DNA of 32,041 nt from an uncultured Planctomycetales bacterium (GTDB lineage Bacteria > Planctomycetota > Planctomycetia > Pirellulales > Thermoguttaceae): the NCBI GenBank assembly GCA_946541595.1, contig CAMNJU010000011.1, positions 1-32,041 on the forward strand. The letters run 5' to 3'. Shown piece after piece: positions 7,269 to 15,180 of this stretch. The notes under the pieces are model-generated. The model saw only the letters and a list, made by a program, of their open reading frames with translations. It was not told the origin of the DNA and searched no databases. The position numbers were made by a program, and so were the translations under genes. The stretch's first letter is position 1. Each line of letters starts with the position of its first letter.

Positions 7269-9326
7269 ATGAGTTCCGAACAACATTACGACAGGGGTAT
7301 GCTTGAACAAACGAAACAGCAGATTCGCGTTCTCGTTAACGAGATCGCGCAGGTCTCGCGTTCCGACGTCTCTCCCGACGTGTTCCAGGCGGAATTCATG
7401 ACGCGCGTCGTGCGCGCGCTGGGCGCCATCGGCGGCGCGCTCTGGACGACCGACGAGTCCGGACGGCTGACGCTCGGATATCAGGTCAACCTCAAAGAAG
7501 CGAAGCTCCACGAAGACGAGGAAGCGAACAAGACGCACTCGTACCTCCTGTACAACACGCTCCGATCCTCGGAAAACGACCTCATGGTCCCGCCGCACTC
7601 CGGCGGCGAAGGCGCGAACGACGGCGGCAACCCGACCGACTTCCTCATCATCATGGGCGTCATTCAGACGGAGCTCGAAAAGGTCGGCATTGTCGAAGTC
7701 TTTCAGCGGCCCGACTCCAATCCCGCGACGCAGCAGGGCTTCCTCCAGTTCGTCCGGCAGGTTACGCGATACGCGACCGAATACTACAAGAACCGCCAGC
7801 TGAAGAATTTCAGCGACCGGCAAAGTCTCTGGACGCAGCTCGAAGACTTCACGCGCAATATCCACAAGACGCTCGACCTCAAAGAAACGCTCTATACGGT
7901 CGCCAACGAAAGCCGCCGACTCATCGAATGCGACCGCGTTTCGCTCGCCATTATGCGCGGCGGACGCGCGAAAATCGAAGCGGTCAGCGGGCAGGACATG
8001 GTCGATAAACGCTCCGAAACGGTCAAGCTGCTTGGCGACTTGGCGACCGCGGTCGTTAAAGCGAACGAGCCGATGGTCTATTCGGGCGACTCCTCGAACC
8101 TCGCCCCGCAAGTTGAAACGGCTGTGGAAGAGTACGTCGACGCCTCCCACACCAAGACGATCGCCGTATATCCGCTCATTCCGCGCACAATCGACGAAAA
8201 AGACTTCGACGAAACGGAACACGACAAGAAAACCGTAAAGCCGCCGTTCGGAGCGATCGTCGTCGAGCAGATCGAAAACTCGAACGTCTCCGAGCACATG
8301 ATGAAGCGCGTCGAGATCGTCGTCGAGCACGCGCGCGTCGCCGTCGGAAACGCGATCGAGCACAATTCGATCTTTTTAGCGCCACTCTGGCAGGCGATCG
8401 GAAAGTCGAAAGTCCTCACGACCGCGAGAATGCTCCCGAAGACGATCTCCGTCTCGCTCGGTATCCTCGCGGTTATTCTGGCGTTCATTTTCGTTCCGTG
8501 GGACTTCAACATGCACTGCGACGGGTCGCTCGAGCCGGTCGTGCGCCGAAACGTCTTTACGCGCGAGCCGGGCAAGGTCGACGTCCTCAACGTCGAGCAC
8601 GGCCAGCAGGTCAAAGAGGGCGACGTCCTCATGGAGCTCTCGAACAACGAGCTCGAAGCTGAATGGCAGAAGAATTACGGCGAGCTTCAGGAAGTTGAAA
8701 AACAGATCAAGTCTCTGCAGGAACAGAGTTACGACGCGAAAGACGTCGAGCGCACGCGCATCAGCGGGCAGATCGCGCAGTATGAAGAGCGCAGAAAGAC
8801 GCTGGAAATTCAGAAGCAGATTCTCACGCGGCGGCAGGAAGACCTCAAGGTGCGCGCCCCGATCGACGGCGTCGTCATGACGTTCCAGCTCGAAACGACG
8901 CTCAAGAACAGACCGGTGCAGCCCGGGCAAATCCTCATGGAAATCGCCCAGCCCGACGGAAAACTGCAGTTGGAGCTCAATATGCCCGAAAAATACATGG
9001 GGCACATTGAAGATTACCGGCGCGTTATTCAGAAGGACGATCCCAACGAGCCTCTCAAGGTAAAATTCGTCATGACCGTCGATCCGTCGAATTCGCACTT
9101 GGCGACCGTAACTGAAATACACGACCGCGCGGAAAACCGCGGCACGGAAGAGACGACCGTCGAGATTCTCGCCTCGATCGACGACCCGAACGACCTCCCG
9201 GAAGCCGCGTCCGCCGGCATGGGCGTCTCCGCAAAAATATACTGCGGCAAACGGTCGCTCGGATACGTCTGCTTTAACGAACTCGTCGCGTTCCTGCAAA
9301 GGACCGTCTTCTTCTGGTTCCGATAA
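7269..9326 (+). CDS. GAF-domain HlyD-type membrane adaptor protein
   Basis: A 685-residue protein when started at ATG 7269 (MSSEQHYDRG). The ORF-track start at 7209 adds 20 residues with no ribosome site. Even 7269 has a weak site, so the start is moderately certain. Residues about 30-180 look like a diverged GAF-type region. Residues 190-365 form a clearer GAF domain (LDLKETLYTVANESRRLIECDRVSLAI). One membrane span lies at about 390-411. Beyond it is an HlyD/RND-adaptor module: first lipoyl half at about 425-460 (HGQQVKEGDVLMELSNNEL), a coiled-coil hairpin at about 462-522, the second half (RAPIDGVVM), then a beta-barrel. This suggests a cytoplasmic sensor joined through the membrane to a periplasmic adaptor. 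It heads a three-gene cluster with another HlyD protein and an M50-HlyD protease. The cargo is unknown. Confidence 0.88.
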   Translation: MSSEQHYDRGMLEQTKQQIRVLVNEIAQVSRSDVSPDVFQAEFMTRVVRALGAIGGALWTTDESGRLTLGYQVNLKEAKLHEDEEANKTHSYLLYNTLRSSENDLMVPPHSGGEGANDGGNPTDFLIIMGVIQTELEKVGIVEVFQRPDSNPATQQGFLQFVRQVTRYATEYYKNRQLKNFSDRQSLWTQLEDFTRNIHKTLDLKETLYTVANESRRLIECDRVSLAIMRGGRAKIEAVSGQDMVDKRSETVKLLGDLATAVVKANEPMVYSGDSSNLAPQVETAVEEYVDASHTKTIAVYPLIPRTIDEKDFDETEHDKKTVKPPFGAIVVEQIENSNVSEHMMKRVEIVVEHARVAVGNAIEHNSIFLAPLWQAIGKSKVLTTARMLPKTISVSLGILAVILAFIFVPWDFNMHCDGSLEPVVRRNVFTREPGKVDVLNVEHGQQVKEGDVLMELSNNELEAEWQKNYGELQEVEKQIKSLQEQSYDAKDVERTRISGQIAQYEERRKTLEIQKQILTRRQEDLKVRAPIDGVVMTFQLETTLKNRPVQPGQILMEIAQPDGKLQLELNMPEKYMGHIEDYRRVIQKDDPNEPLKVKFVMTVDPSNSHLATVTEIHDRAENRGTEETTVEILASIDDPNDLPEAASAGMGVSAKIYCGKRSLGYVCFNELVAFLQRTVFFWFR

Positions 9327-9406
9327 TTCGACGCCGCGCCCCGCGCCGCAAGCGCGTGTTAAAACGCTTCGAATAAGCATATAACAAAAAGGATACATGA
9401 GCTGAT

Positions 9407-10741
9407 ATGTCGAAACAAATCGATTGGATCGCGCGCGCCTTCCTCGCGTGCGCTGTTGTCGCGGCGTGCGAACTCGCGTTTGGCCAGGACGATTACGAAA
9501 ACGTCGTTCTCGGAAGGGCCGCCAGTTCGGATTTCGACCAGAACGTTCCCAGTCCGCTCGGTTCGCTCCAAACGCCGGGCAATTCGCCCAGTCTAAACGC
9601 CGCGCCCGCGCCCGACGCCACGATTGAGAGTTCCGCCGTCGCCGCGAGCTCGTCGACGAACGCCGCCGGCGATATCGTCGTGCGCAACGCGAAAGTCGAA
9701 GTCCCCAAGGGCGAAGGGTACGAAGCGCTCATTAGCGCCAACGGCCAAGGGCTCCTCGACGAACTGAGGCTCTATAACGACGACTACGACCTCGGTCAGG
9801 AGCTCCAGAAGCTCTCCGAAAGCATCGCCAAGGAGATCGCGAACGACCAGGCGCAGGATTCCGGAGCGACCGTAAAAGCGCCGGACGAGCCGGAAAGCGC
9901 CGCGGAAACGGAAGCCAACGCGCTCGCGGCCGTCGCAAGGCAGTTTGAGCTCCTGAGCAAATTTGAATTCGCGGAAAAGAACGAAAGCGAACGTCCGCAG
10001 CTAACGCGGGGCATGGTCGTTAAGAAGGGCCAGTATCTCGGCAGACTTCAAGACGACGAGCTCAAGCAAGAATTCGTCGTCGCGCTTCAGGAATTGCTCG
10101 TCGCGCGCAAAGAAGCGGAAAAAACGCTCGAAGTCGACGTCGCGTTCGCAGCCGCAGAAGTCGCCAAAGCGTCCTATCGCCGCGCTACCGCGCTCAATAA
10201 GTCGATGCCCGGCGCTATCTCGCCCGAAGAAATCGACGAAAAGAAATACGACTGGATTCGCGCGAATAAATCGGTCGAAAAGGCCCAGTACGACCTCGAA
10301 GTCAACCGCGAGAAGGTCAAAGTGAGCCTCGCGCGCGCAAACGCCACAATGGTCCAGATCCGCAACCGCAAACTCCGATCCCCGATCGACGGATTCATCG
10401 ACGAAATCTATCAGAACGAAGGACAGTGGGTTCGCGAAGGCGACCAGATTCTTCACATTCTGCGGCTCGATAAAGTCCAGGTTACCGGAACGATCGACGC
10501 GAGTCAGTACGCTCCGGAAGACGTCGACGGCAAAACGATCTTCGTCACGGTGCGCCGGCCCGGCGCCGAACCGGTCGAACTGACCGGCAAGATCGTCTAC
10601 GTGCGCCAGGTAATCGAATCCGGGTGCTACTACTTCTACGCCGACGTGGAAAATAAGACGGTTCGCAATAAAGAGACCGGAAAAGATTATTGGCTCTTGA
10701 ATCCCGGTTCTCTGGTAACCGTAACGATTAAGGCTAAATGA
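9407..10741 (+). CDS. Secreted HlyD-like periplasmic adaptor with an inserted segment
   Basis: A 444-residue exported protein. A signal peptide spans residues 1-26 (hydrophobic LACAVVAACELAFG, then QDD). The C-terminal half is a typical HlyD-type adaptor: RGMVVKKGQYLGRLQDDELKQE, a long coiled-coil hairpin at about 215-325, LRSPIDGFIDEI, then a beta-barrel ending at the C-terminus. The first lipoyl half-motif seems to be split. Its opening strand (about 90-115) and its Gly-turn (about 201-215) are separated by roughly 85 acidic and Ala-rich residues. The gene lies 80 bases after the GAF-HlyD gene and 73 before the M50 gene, so the three are probably co-transcribed. AAGGA lies 13 bases before the ATG, and a two-codon ORF (ATGAGCTGA) sits between them. 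It probably forms part of the same envelope machine. Confidence 0.88.
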   Translation: MSKQIDWIARAFLACAVVAACELAFGQDDYENVVLGRAASSDFDQNVPSPLGSLQTPGNSPSLNAAPAPDATIESSAVAASSSTNAAGDIVVRNAKVEVPKGEGYEALISANGQGLLDELRLYNDDYDLGQELQKLSESIAKEIANDQAQDSGATVKAPDEPESAAETEANALAAVARQFELLSKFEFAEKNESERPQLTRGMVVKKGQYLGRLQDDELKQEFVVALQELLVARKEAEKTLEVDVAFAAAEVAKASYRRATALNKSMPGAISPEEIDEKKYDWIRANKSVEKAQYDLEVNREKVKVSLARANATMVQIRNRKLRSPIDGFIDEIYQNEGQWVREGDQILHILRLDKVQVTGTIDASQYAPEDVDGKTIFVTVRRPGAEPVELTGKIVYVRQVIESGCYYFYADVENKTVRNKETGKDYWLLNPGSLVTVTIKAK

Positions 10742-10814
10742 GAGCCCTTCGCGTCCGGGCTCGCGCGAGTCCGGACGGCCGCGAACGTATTTTTACCCCA
10801 GTAAAGGATTGACA

Positions 10815-13082
10815 ATGGCTTCTTTGGCGGATAGTTTGGTTTCCAGCGCGGAACGTATTCTTTCGGTATACGCGCGCACCGACTTAGAAGCCAAACGCGC
10901 GACGTATCTCGGCCGTTCGTTCTGGATCGTCAAGGATCCTATCGGGCTCAAATACTACCGTTTTCAGGACGAGGAGTATTTTATTCTCGAGTCTCTGGAC
11001 GGCACGAAATCGCTCGAGACGATCAAAGAAGAATTTGAAGCGAAGTTCCCCCCGCAAAAGATCACGCTTGAAGAAATTCAGAATTTCGTCGGGCAGCTTC
11101 ACCAGTGCAGTTTAATCGTCGTCGGCGTTCCCGATCAGGGGCACGAGCTGCTCAAGCGCCGCAAGAAGCGGCGGCGGAAGGAAATTCTGGCCGCGTGCTC
11201 CAATATTCTGGCGATTCGCTTTAAGGGCGTCGACCCCGACCGGTTCTTTGATAAACTGCTCCCCTACGTGCGCTGGTGTTTTCACCCCGTCACGCTGGCG
11301 TGCTGCCTGCTGCTCATGGCGTCGGCGGCGCTCCTCATCGGAATTGAGTTCGACCATTTCCGCTCGAAACTCCCGGAATTCAATCAGTTTTTCGGGCCGG
11401 GCAACTTAATTCTGCTCAGCGTCGTCCTCTTCTTTACCAAAGTGCTGCACGAGTTCGGGCACGGACTCTCGTGTAAAGTACTGGGAGGCGAGTGTCACGA
11501 ACTGGGCGTCATGATCCTCGTGCTCACTCCGTGCCTGTACTGCAACGTTTCCGACTCATGGATGCTCCCGAGCAAGTGGAAGCGCGCCGGTATCGGGATC
11601 GCGGGCGTTTTCGTCGAATGTACGCTCGCCTCGATCGCGACGTTCGTCTGGTGGTTCACAAAAGAGAACACGCTCCACTATCTCTGTTTGAACATTATGT
11701 TCATTTCGTCCATTAGCACGATCGTTTTCAATATCAATCCGCTCCTGCGGTACGACGGCTACTATATCCTCTCGGACTTGCTCGAAATTCCGAACTTGCG
11801 CCAAAAGGCGACGAAAATCATGTCGCAGAAAGCGCAGGAGTGGTTCCTGGGAATGGAGACGCAGGAGGATCCGTTCCTGCCGAAACGAAATCAGGCGCTC
11901 TTTGCCCTGTATACCGTCGCGGCGGTATGCTACCGCTGGGTCGTTATGGCCTCGATTTTGTTCTTCGTCTACAAATTCTTCGATTCATACGGACTCAAAA
12001 TCATCGCGCAAATCATCGCGGCTATGTCCCTGTACGGACTCCTCGTCATGCCGCTGTGGAAAATCGGAAAATTTTTCTGGGTGCCCGGGCGTATTTATAA
12101 AGTGAAAAAGTCGCATTTTTACCCGTCGTTAGCCGGCGTCTTAGCCATTGCCGCCGTCTGCTGCTTTGTAAAATTCCCTTACTCGATTTACGCGCCCGCC
12201 GTACTGGAACTGCGAACCGGCGCAGACACGTGCGCCAATATCTCCGCGCCGAAGTCGGGCGGGATTATTTCCAAGGTCTACGTCAAAGACGGCGACCGCG
12301 TCAAGGCGGGCGACCTGCTCGTCGAGCTCAGAAATCCGGCCCTCTTCTCCGAACTCAACGACGTCAAGGGGCAGATTCTTGAAATGGAGCGTGAAATCCG
12401 CACGTGCGAACAGATGGGAAATAATCAGGAAGCGGTCGCGCGGCTTCAGGAACTCCGCGCGCGGCTCGAAAGTCAATATCAGGCGCACGACGCGATTCAG
12501 GCGGAAGTCGAACGGCTCAAGCTCGTCTCGCCAATCGACGGCGTCGTCGTCTCGCCCTATTGGCGTATGGATCGCGACAACAAATTCCGCGACGTTTCCT
12601 CAGAATTGCTCCAGTGGGAAGGGACGCCGCTCCTCGAACGGAATCTGAATACGACCGTCGAGCCGGGCGTTACGATCTGCAGCGTCGGCGACCCGAAAAA
12701 ACTCGAAGCGATTATCGTCGTCGATCAGTCGAAAAAAGACGACGTCGTTAAGGGGCAGAAGGTCAAAATTATGCTCACCGAACGGCCCGGCGAGCTCTAT
12801 TACGGCGAAATCAAAGACAACGTCGATATCGAGCGGCGCGCCATGAACAACGTGCCGTATCAGCTCTCTACAAAAGGCGGCGGCCCGATCGCGACCGAAA
12901 CGACCGACGGCGGCGTCGAACGCCCCCAGATGGAGTCGATTCGCGTTCGCGTCGAGCTCGATAACGACGACGAGCTCATGCGCGTCGGCATGACCGCGAA
13001 AGTCAAGATTAAAGCCGCGCCGAAAACGCTGCTCCAGAGACTCACGCGCCTTATCGGCCAAGTCTTCAACTTCAAGCTGTAA
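10815..13082 (+). CDS. PqqD-like / M50 site-2-type metalloprotease / HlyD fusion membrane protein
   Basis: A 755-residue polytopic membrane protein. I start it at ATG 10815, two codons after the TTG of the ORF track, because AAAGGA stands 6 bases upstream. Residues about 30-105 resemble a PqqD-type winged helix that binds peptides (YYRFQDEEYFILESLDG...). Residues 150-450 carry about eight hydrophobic spans with the M50 zinc motif HEFGH (212-216) and the third-ligand motif LLRYDGYY (310-317, D314). Residues 460-740 form an HlyD-type module: GDRVKAGDLLVELRNP, a coiled coil at about 515-570, then VSPIDGVVVSPYW. The family is annotated elsewhere as putative peptide zinc metalloprotease and is linked to peptide or protein export and cleavage in the membrane. 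The two preceding adaptor genes are the likely partners. The substrate cannot be named. A strong terminator follows. Confidence 0.93.
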   Translation: MASLADSLVSSAERILSVYARTDLEAKRATYLGRSFWIVKDPIGLKYYRFQDEEYFILESLDGTKSLETIKEEFEAKFPPQKITLEEIQNFVGQLHQCSLIVVGVPDQGHELLKRRKKRRRKEILAACSNILAIRFKGVDPDRFFDKLLPYVRWCFHPVTLACCLLLMASAALLIGIEFDHFRSKLPEFNQFFGPGNLILLSVVLFFTKVLHEFGHGLSCKVLGGECHELGVMILVLTPCLYCNVSDSWMLPSKWKRAGIGIAGVFVECTLASIATFVWWFTKENTLHYLCLNIMFISSISTIVFNINPLLRYDGYYILSDLLEIPNLRQKATKIMSQKAQEWFLGMETQEDPFLPKRNQALFALYTVAAVCYRWVVMASILFFVYKFFDSYGLKIIAQIIAAMSLYGLLVMPLWKIGKFFWVPGRIYKVKKSHFYPSLAGVLAIAAVCCFVKFPYSIYAPAVLELRTGADTCANISAPKSGGIISKVYVKDGDRVKAGDLLVELRNPALFSELNDVKGQILEMEREIRTCEQMGNNQEAVARLQELRARLESQYQAHDAIQAEVERLKLVSPIDGVVVSPYWRMDRDNKFRDVSSELLQWEGTPLLERNLNTTVEPGVTICSVGDPKKLEAIIVVDQSKKDDVVKGQKVKIMLTERPGELYYGEIKDNVDIERRAMNNVPYQLSTKGGGPIATETTDGGVERPQMESIRVRVELDNDDELMRVGMTAKVKIKAAPKTLLQRLTRLIGQVFNFKL

Positions 13083-13113
13083 CGCGGTTTGCGGCGCGTT
13101 ATAAAACGCAAAA

Positions 13114-13153
13114 GAGCCCCGGTCGAACTTGCTCGGCCGGGGCTCCTTTTTTT
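13114..13153 (+). terminator. Rho-independent terminator of the adaptor/protease cluster
   Basis: A 13-bp stem (GAGCCCCGGTCGA / TCGGCCGGGGCTC, one G-T pair) with the 6-base loop ACTTGC is followed by C and seven T. It lies between convergent genes and has A-rich sequence on its left, so it may also stop the beta-helix gene from the other side. Confidence 0.92.
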
Positions 13154-13174
13154 GCCGCTAGAAAAGCGCGGAGG

Positions 13175-15001
13175 CTACTTCGTCAGACCGTCGAGAACGG
13201 CGTCGTTCTTCGGAATAAGGCTCGCAGCGTCAATCTTTTCCAGCTTCGCGCCCTTCTCTTCTCCGGCGTCCTTCCGCCAGGCGTCGAATCCGTCGCGGAA
13301 GATTTTCTCTTTGCGCCAGAGGACGTAAGGCAGCGCCTGATTCTCCTGCGAATAAACGTTCCCGTCAAGAACCGGCTGTTCCGGCGTCCACGCGGCGTCG
13401 GACCGAACGAGGCTTTCCGTCGCGTTGGCAAAGACGTTCCCTTTAACGAGGAAATTCTTCGTTTGCGCCGTATTGCTGTAGAACATGAGGCAGCGTCCGT
13501 TCGGATCGGGCCGCTGAACGTGTCCCCAGCCGTAGCCCGCGTTCAGACAGACGTTGTCGACGAACGAAACGTTCTCCGTTGTCGACGTCTCGTCCCGATT
13601 CCAATACTCAAAGGAATACTCGCAGTTCCAAATGAGATTGTCGCGGTACACAATGTTCTTTTCGACGTTCGTTCCGGAACCCTGATTCGTAATCGCGGCG
13701 TCGTAAACTTCCCAAAGGCGGCAGTTTTCGACTAAATTATCTTCCGCGTCGGCCCAAAATTCAATTCCGTTTCCGTACCGCACGCGGCGCCCTTCTCCGC
13801 CCCCGCGGTACTGATCGCCGCCCCCGATCCAGCTGATATCGCAGTTGCGGATGATCAGACGCTTGCTCGACGCGCCGCCGAAACCGTGCGCGGCGCCGTA
13901 GCGGAGATCAAGCCCGTCGAAAACGGCGTCGTGGACAGACGAATGATCGATTACGTGGAGCATAACGGCCGCCTCGAGCGTACGGTACGTCTTGGCGGGG
14001 TTCTCCTTCGAGTAGAAGAAGACGCGCCCTTCTTTGCGGTCGAACCAGAAATCGTCCTGCGCTTTTAAGTCGTCGCGCGTCCAGCGTTTAAACGCCGCTT
14101 TTTTGCCGTCTAAAATAATATTGCCAACGTCGGGTCCGAAATCAAACGCGTCGATCGCGACCTCGTCGACCGAGATATTCGATATTTCGACGGTCGTATC
14201 TTCCGGCAGACCGCCCATATAGAACGTAACGCGCGCGTCCTTCGCGTCGACGCGGGAACGGAAAACGACCGTCTGGCGCGTCGGCTGCGGCTCGCCGTGA
14301 ATCGCGCCGTACGCAACGTCGCCGTAGCTCGACCAAGGGGAGCCCGCCATCATGAGGGACGGAAGAATATCGACCGGTTTCGTCGACTTAACGTCCGCCG
14401 AGAGACGGTAGCAGCGCCCCTTCTCGATCGGGAACGGCGAGTTCATCCATTGGACGTTGTTCGGCTTCGTTCCGAAATTCCCGCCGACAAACACATAGCG
14501 CGAATCCTTCGCTTCATATTGGACTTTCGCGCCGCCTTCCTGATGCAGGCTCCAGCCCTTGTCGCTGAGGAACCCGTCCGCCGGACCGACTTTCCGAACC
14601 TCCGTCGTGCGCGTCGCCCAAAGATTCTCGCCCGCGCGGACCCAGTCCGCCTCGACGTCGAGCGCGACCGAACGCCAAAAGCTCGGTTTCGCGCCGGTTC
14701 CATAACTCGTATAGACGATCGGCTTATTAGGCTCGCCGGAACGCGGTTTGAGACCGCCGCGCCATATTGAACCCGACTTAAACTTAACGGCGTCGCCGGG
14801 CGCGAGTTCTTTCGCCTCGGAGACCCGGTCGAGCGTCTTCCACGCGGTCTCTGGGCTCTTGCCGGACGCTTTGTCGTCGCCCGCGGCAGAGTCGACGTAA
14901 TAGTCGGTCGCCGTCGCGACCGCGGAAAGTGCGAATAGGAACGGCGCGGCTAGGCTCAAAGAGCGCCGCGCGCAAGTCAATACGGCGTCAAACAGCGTCA
15001 T
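13175..15001 (-). CDS. Secreted right-handed parallel beta-helix protein
   Basis: A 608-residue exported protein with a signal peptide at about 1-32 (SLSLAAPFLFALSAVATA, then TDYYVDS). The opening of the mature part (YYVDSAAGDDKASGKSPETAWKTL) is the classic start of secreted beta-helix proteins of the DUF1565 / polysaccharide-lyase-like kind. Residues about 140-285 interrupt the helix with a jelly-roll, carbohydrate-binding-like segment (CYRLSADVKST, RVTFYMGG). The region 290-550 has repeated short strands with Asn ladders (LIIRNCDISWIGG, NLVENCRLWEVYDAAI, VSFVDNVCLNAG). A role in binding or cleaving acidic polysaccharide or mucin-type glycans is a family inference. No catalytic residues can be fixed by eye. 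The start ATG has AGGAG 5-6 bases upstream. Confidence 0.88.
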   Translation of the reverse strand: MTLFDAVLTCARRSLSLAAPFLFALSAVATATDYYVDSAAGDDKASGKSPETAWKTLDRVSEAKELAPGDAVKFKSGSIWRGGLKPRSGEPNKPIVYTSYGTGAKPSFWRSVALDVEADWVRAGENLWATRTTEVRKVGPADGFLSDKGWSLHQEGGAKVQYEAKDSRYVFVGGNFGTKPNNVQWMNSPFPIEKGRCYRLSADVKSTKPVDILPSLMMAGSPWSSYGDVAYGAIHGEPQPTRQTVVFRSRVDAKDARVTFYMGGLPEDTTVEISNISVDEVAIDAFDFGPDVGNIILDGKKAAFKRWTRDDLKAQDDFWFDRKEGRVFFYSKENPAKTYRTLEAAVMLHVIDHSSVHDAVFDGLDLRYGAAHGFGGASSKRLIIRNCDISWIGGGDQYRGGGEGRRVRYGNGIEFWADAEDNLVENCRLWEVYDAAITNQGSGTNVEKNIVYRDNLIWNCEYSFEYWNRDETSTTENVSFVDNVCLNAGYGWGHVQRPDPNGRCLMFYSNTAQTKNFLVKGNVFANATESLVRSDAAWTPEQPVLDGNVYSQENQALPYVLWRKEKIFRDGFDAWRKDAGEEKGAKLEKIDAASLIPKNDAVLDGLTK

Positions 15002-15116
15002 AACGTCTCCTGTTTCGATTGAAGAACGACCGCAATTCTACGAAAAGCGGCGCGGAACGCGTAAAATCAACGGAGTCGTATTATAACCGCGCGCCGGACG
15101 AAACGCAAGAAATAAC

Positions 15117-15144
15117 AAACGCGGCGGAAAGCGCCGCCGCGTTT
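15117..15144 (-). terminator. Terminator-like hairpin after the large coiled-coil secreted protein
   Basis: AAACGCGGCG (15117-15126) and CGCCGCGTTT (15135-15144) form a perfect 10-bp stem with an 8-base loop. On the minus strand the stem runs into a T-rich tail (GTTATTTCTTG). It lies 37 bases beyond the stop of the gene ending at 15181. Confidence 0.6.
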
Positions 15145-15180
15145 GATTTATTGAATATATTTACTATAAACGAGTTAGCG

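Noticed and set aside
7254-8363. Long minus-strand ORF (369 aa) opposite the GAF-HlyD gene
   Set aside because: It mirrors a well-supported gene and consists of Arg/Val/Asp-rich sequence without domains. In this GC-rich codon usage antisense frames stay open by chance.
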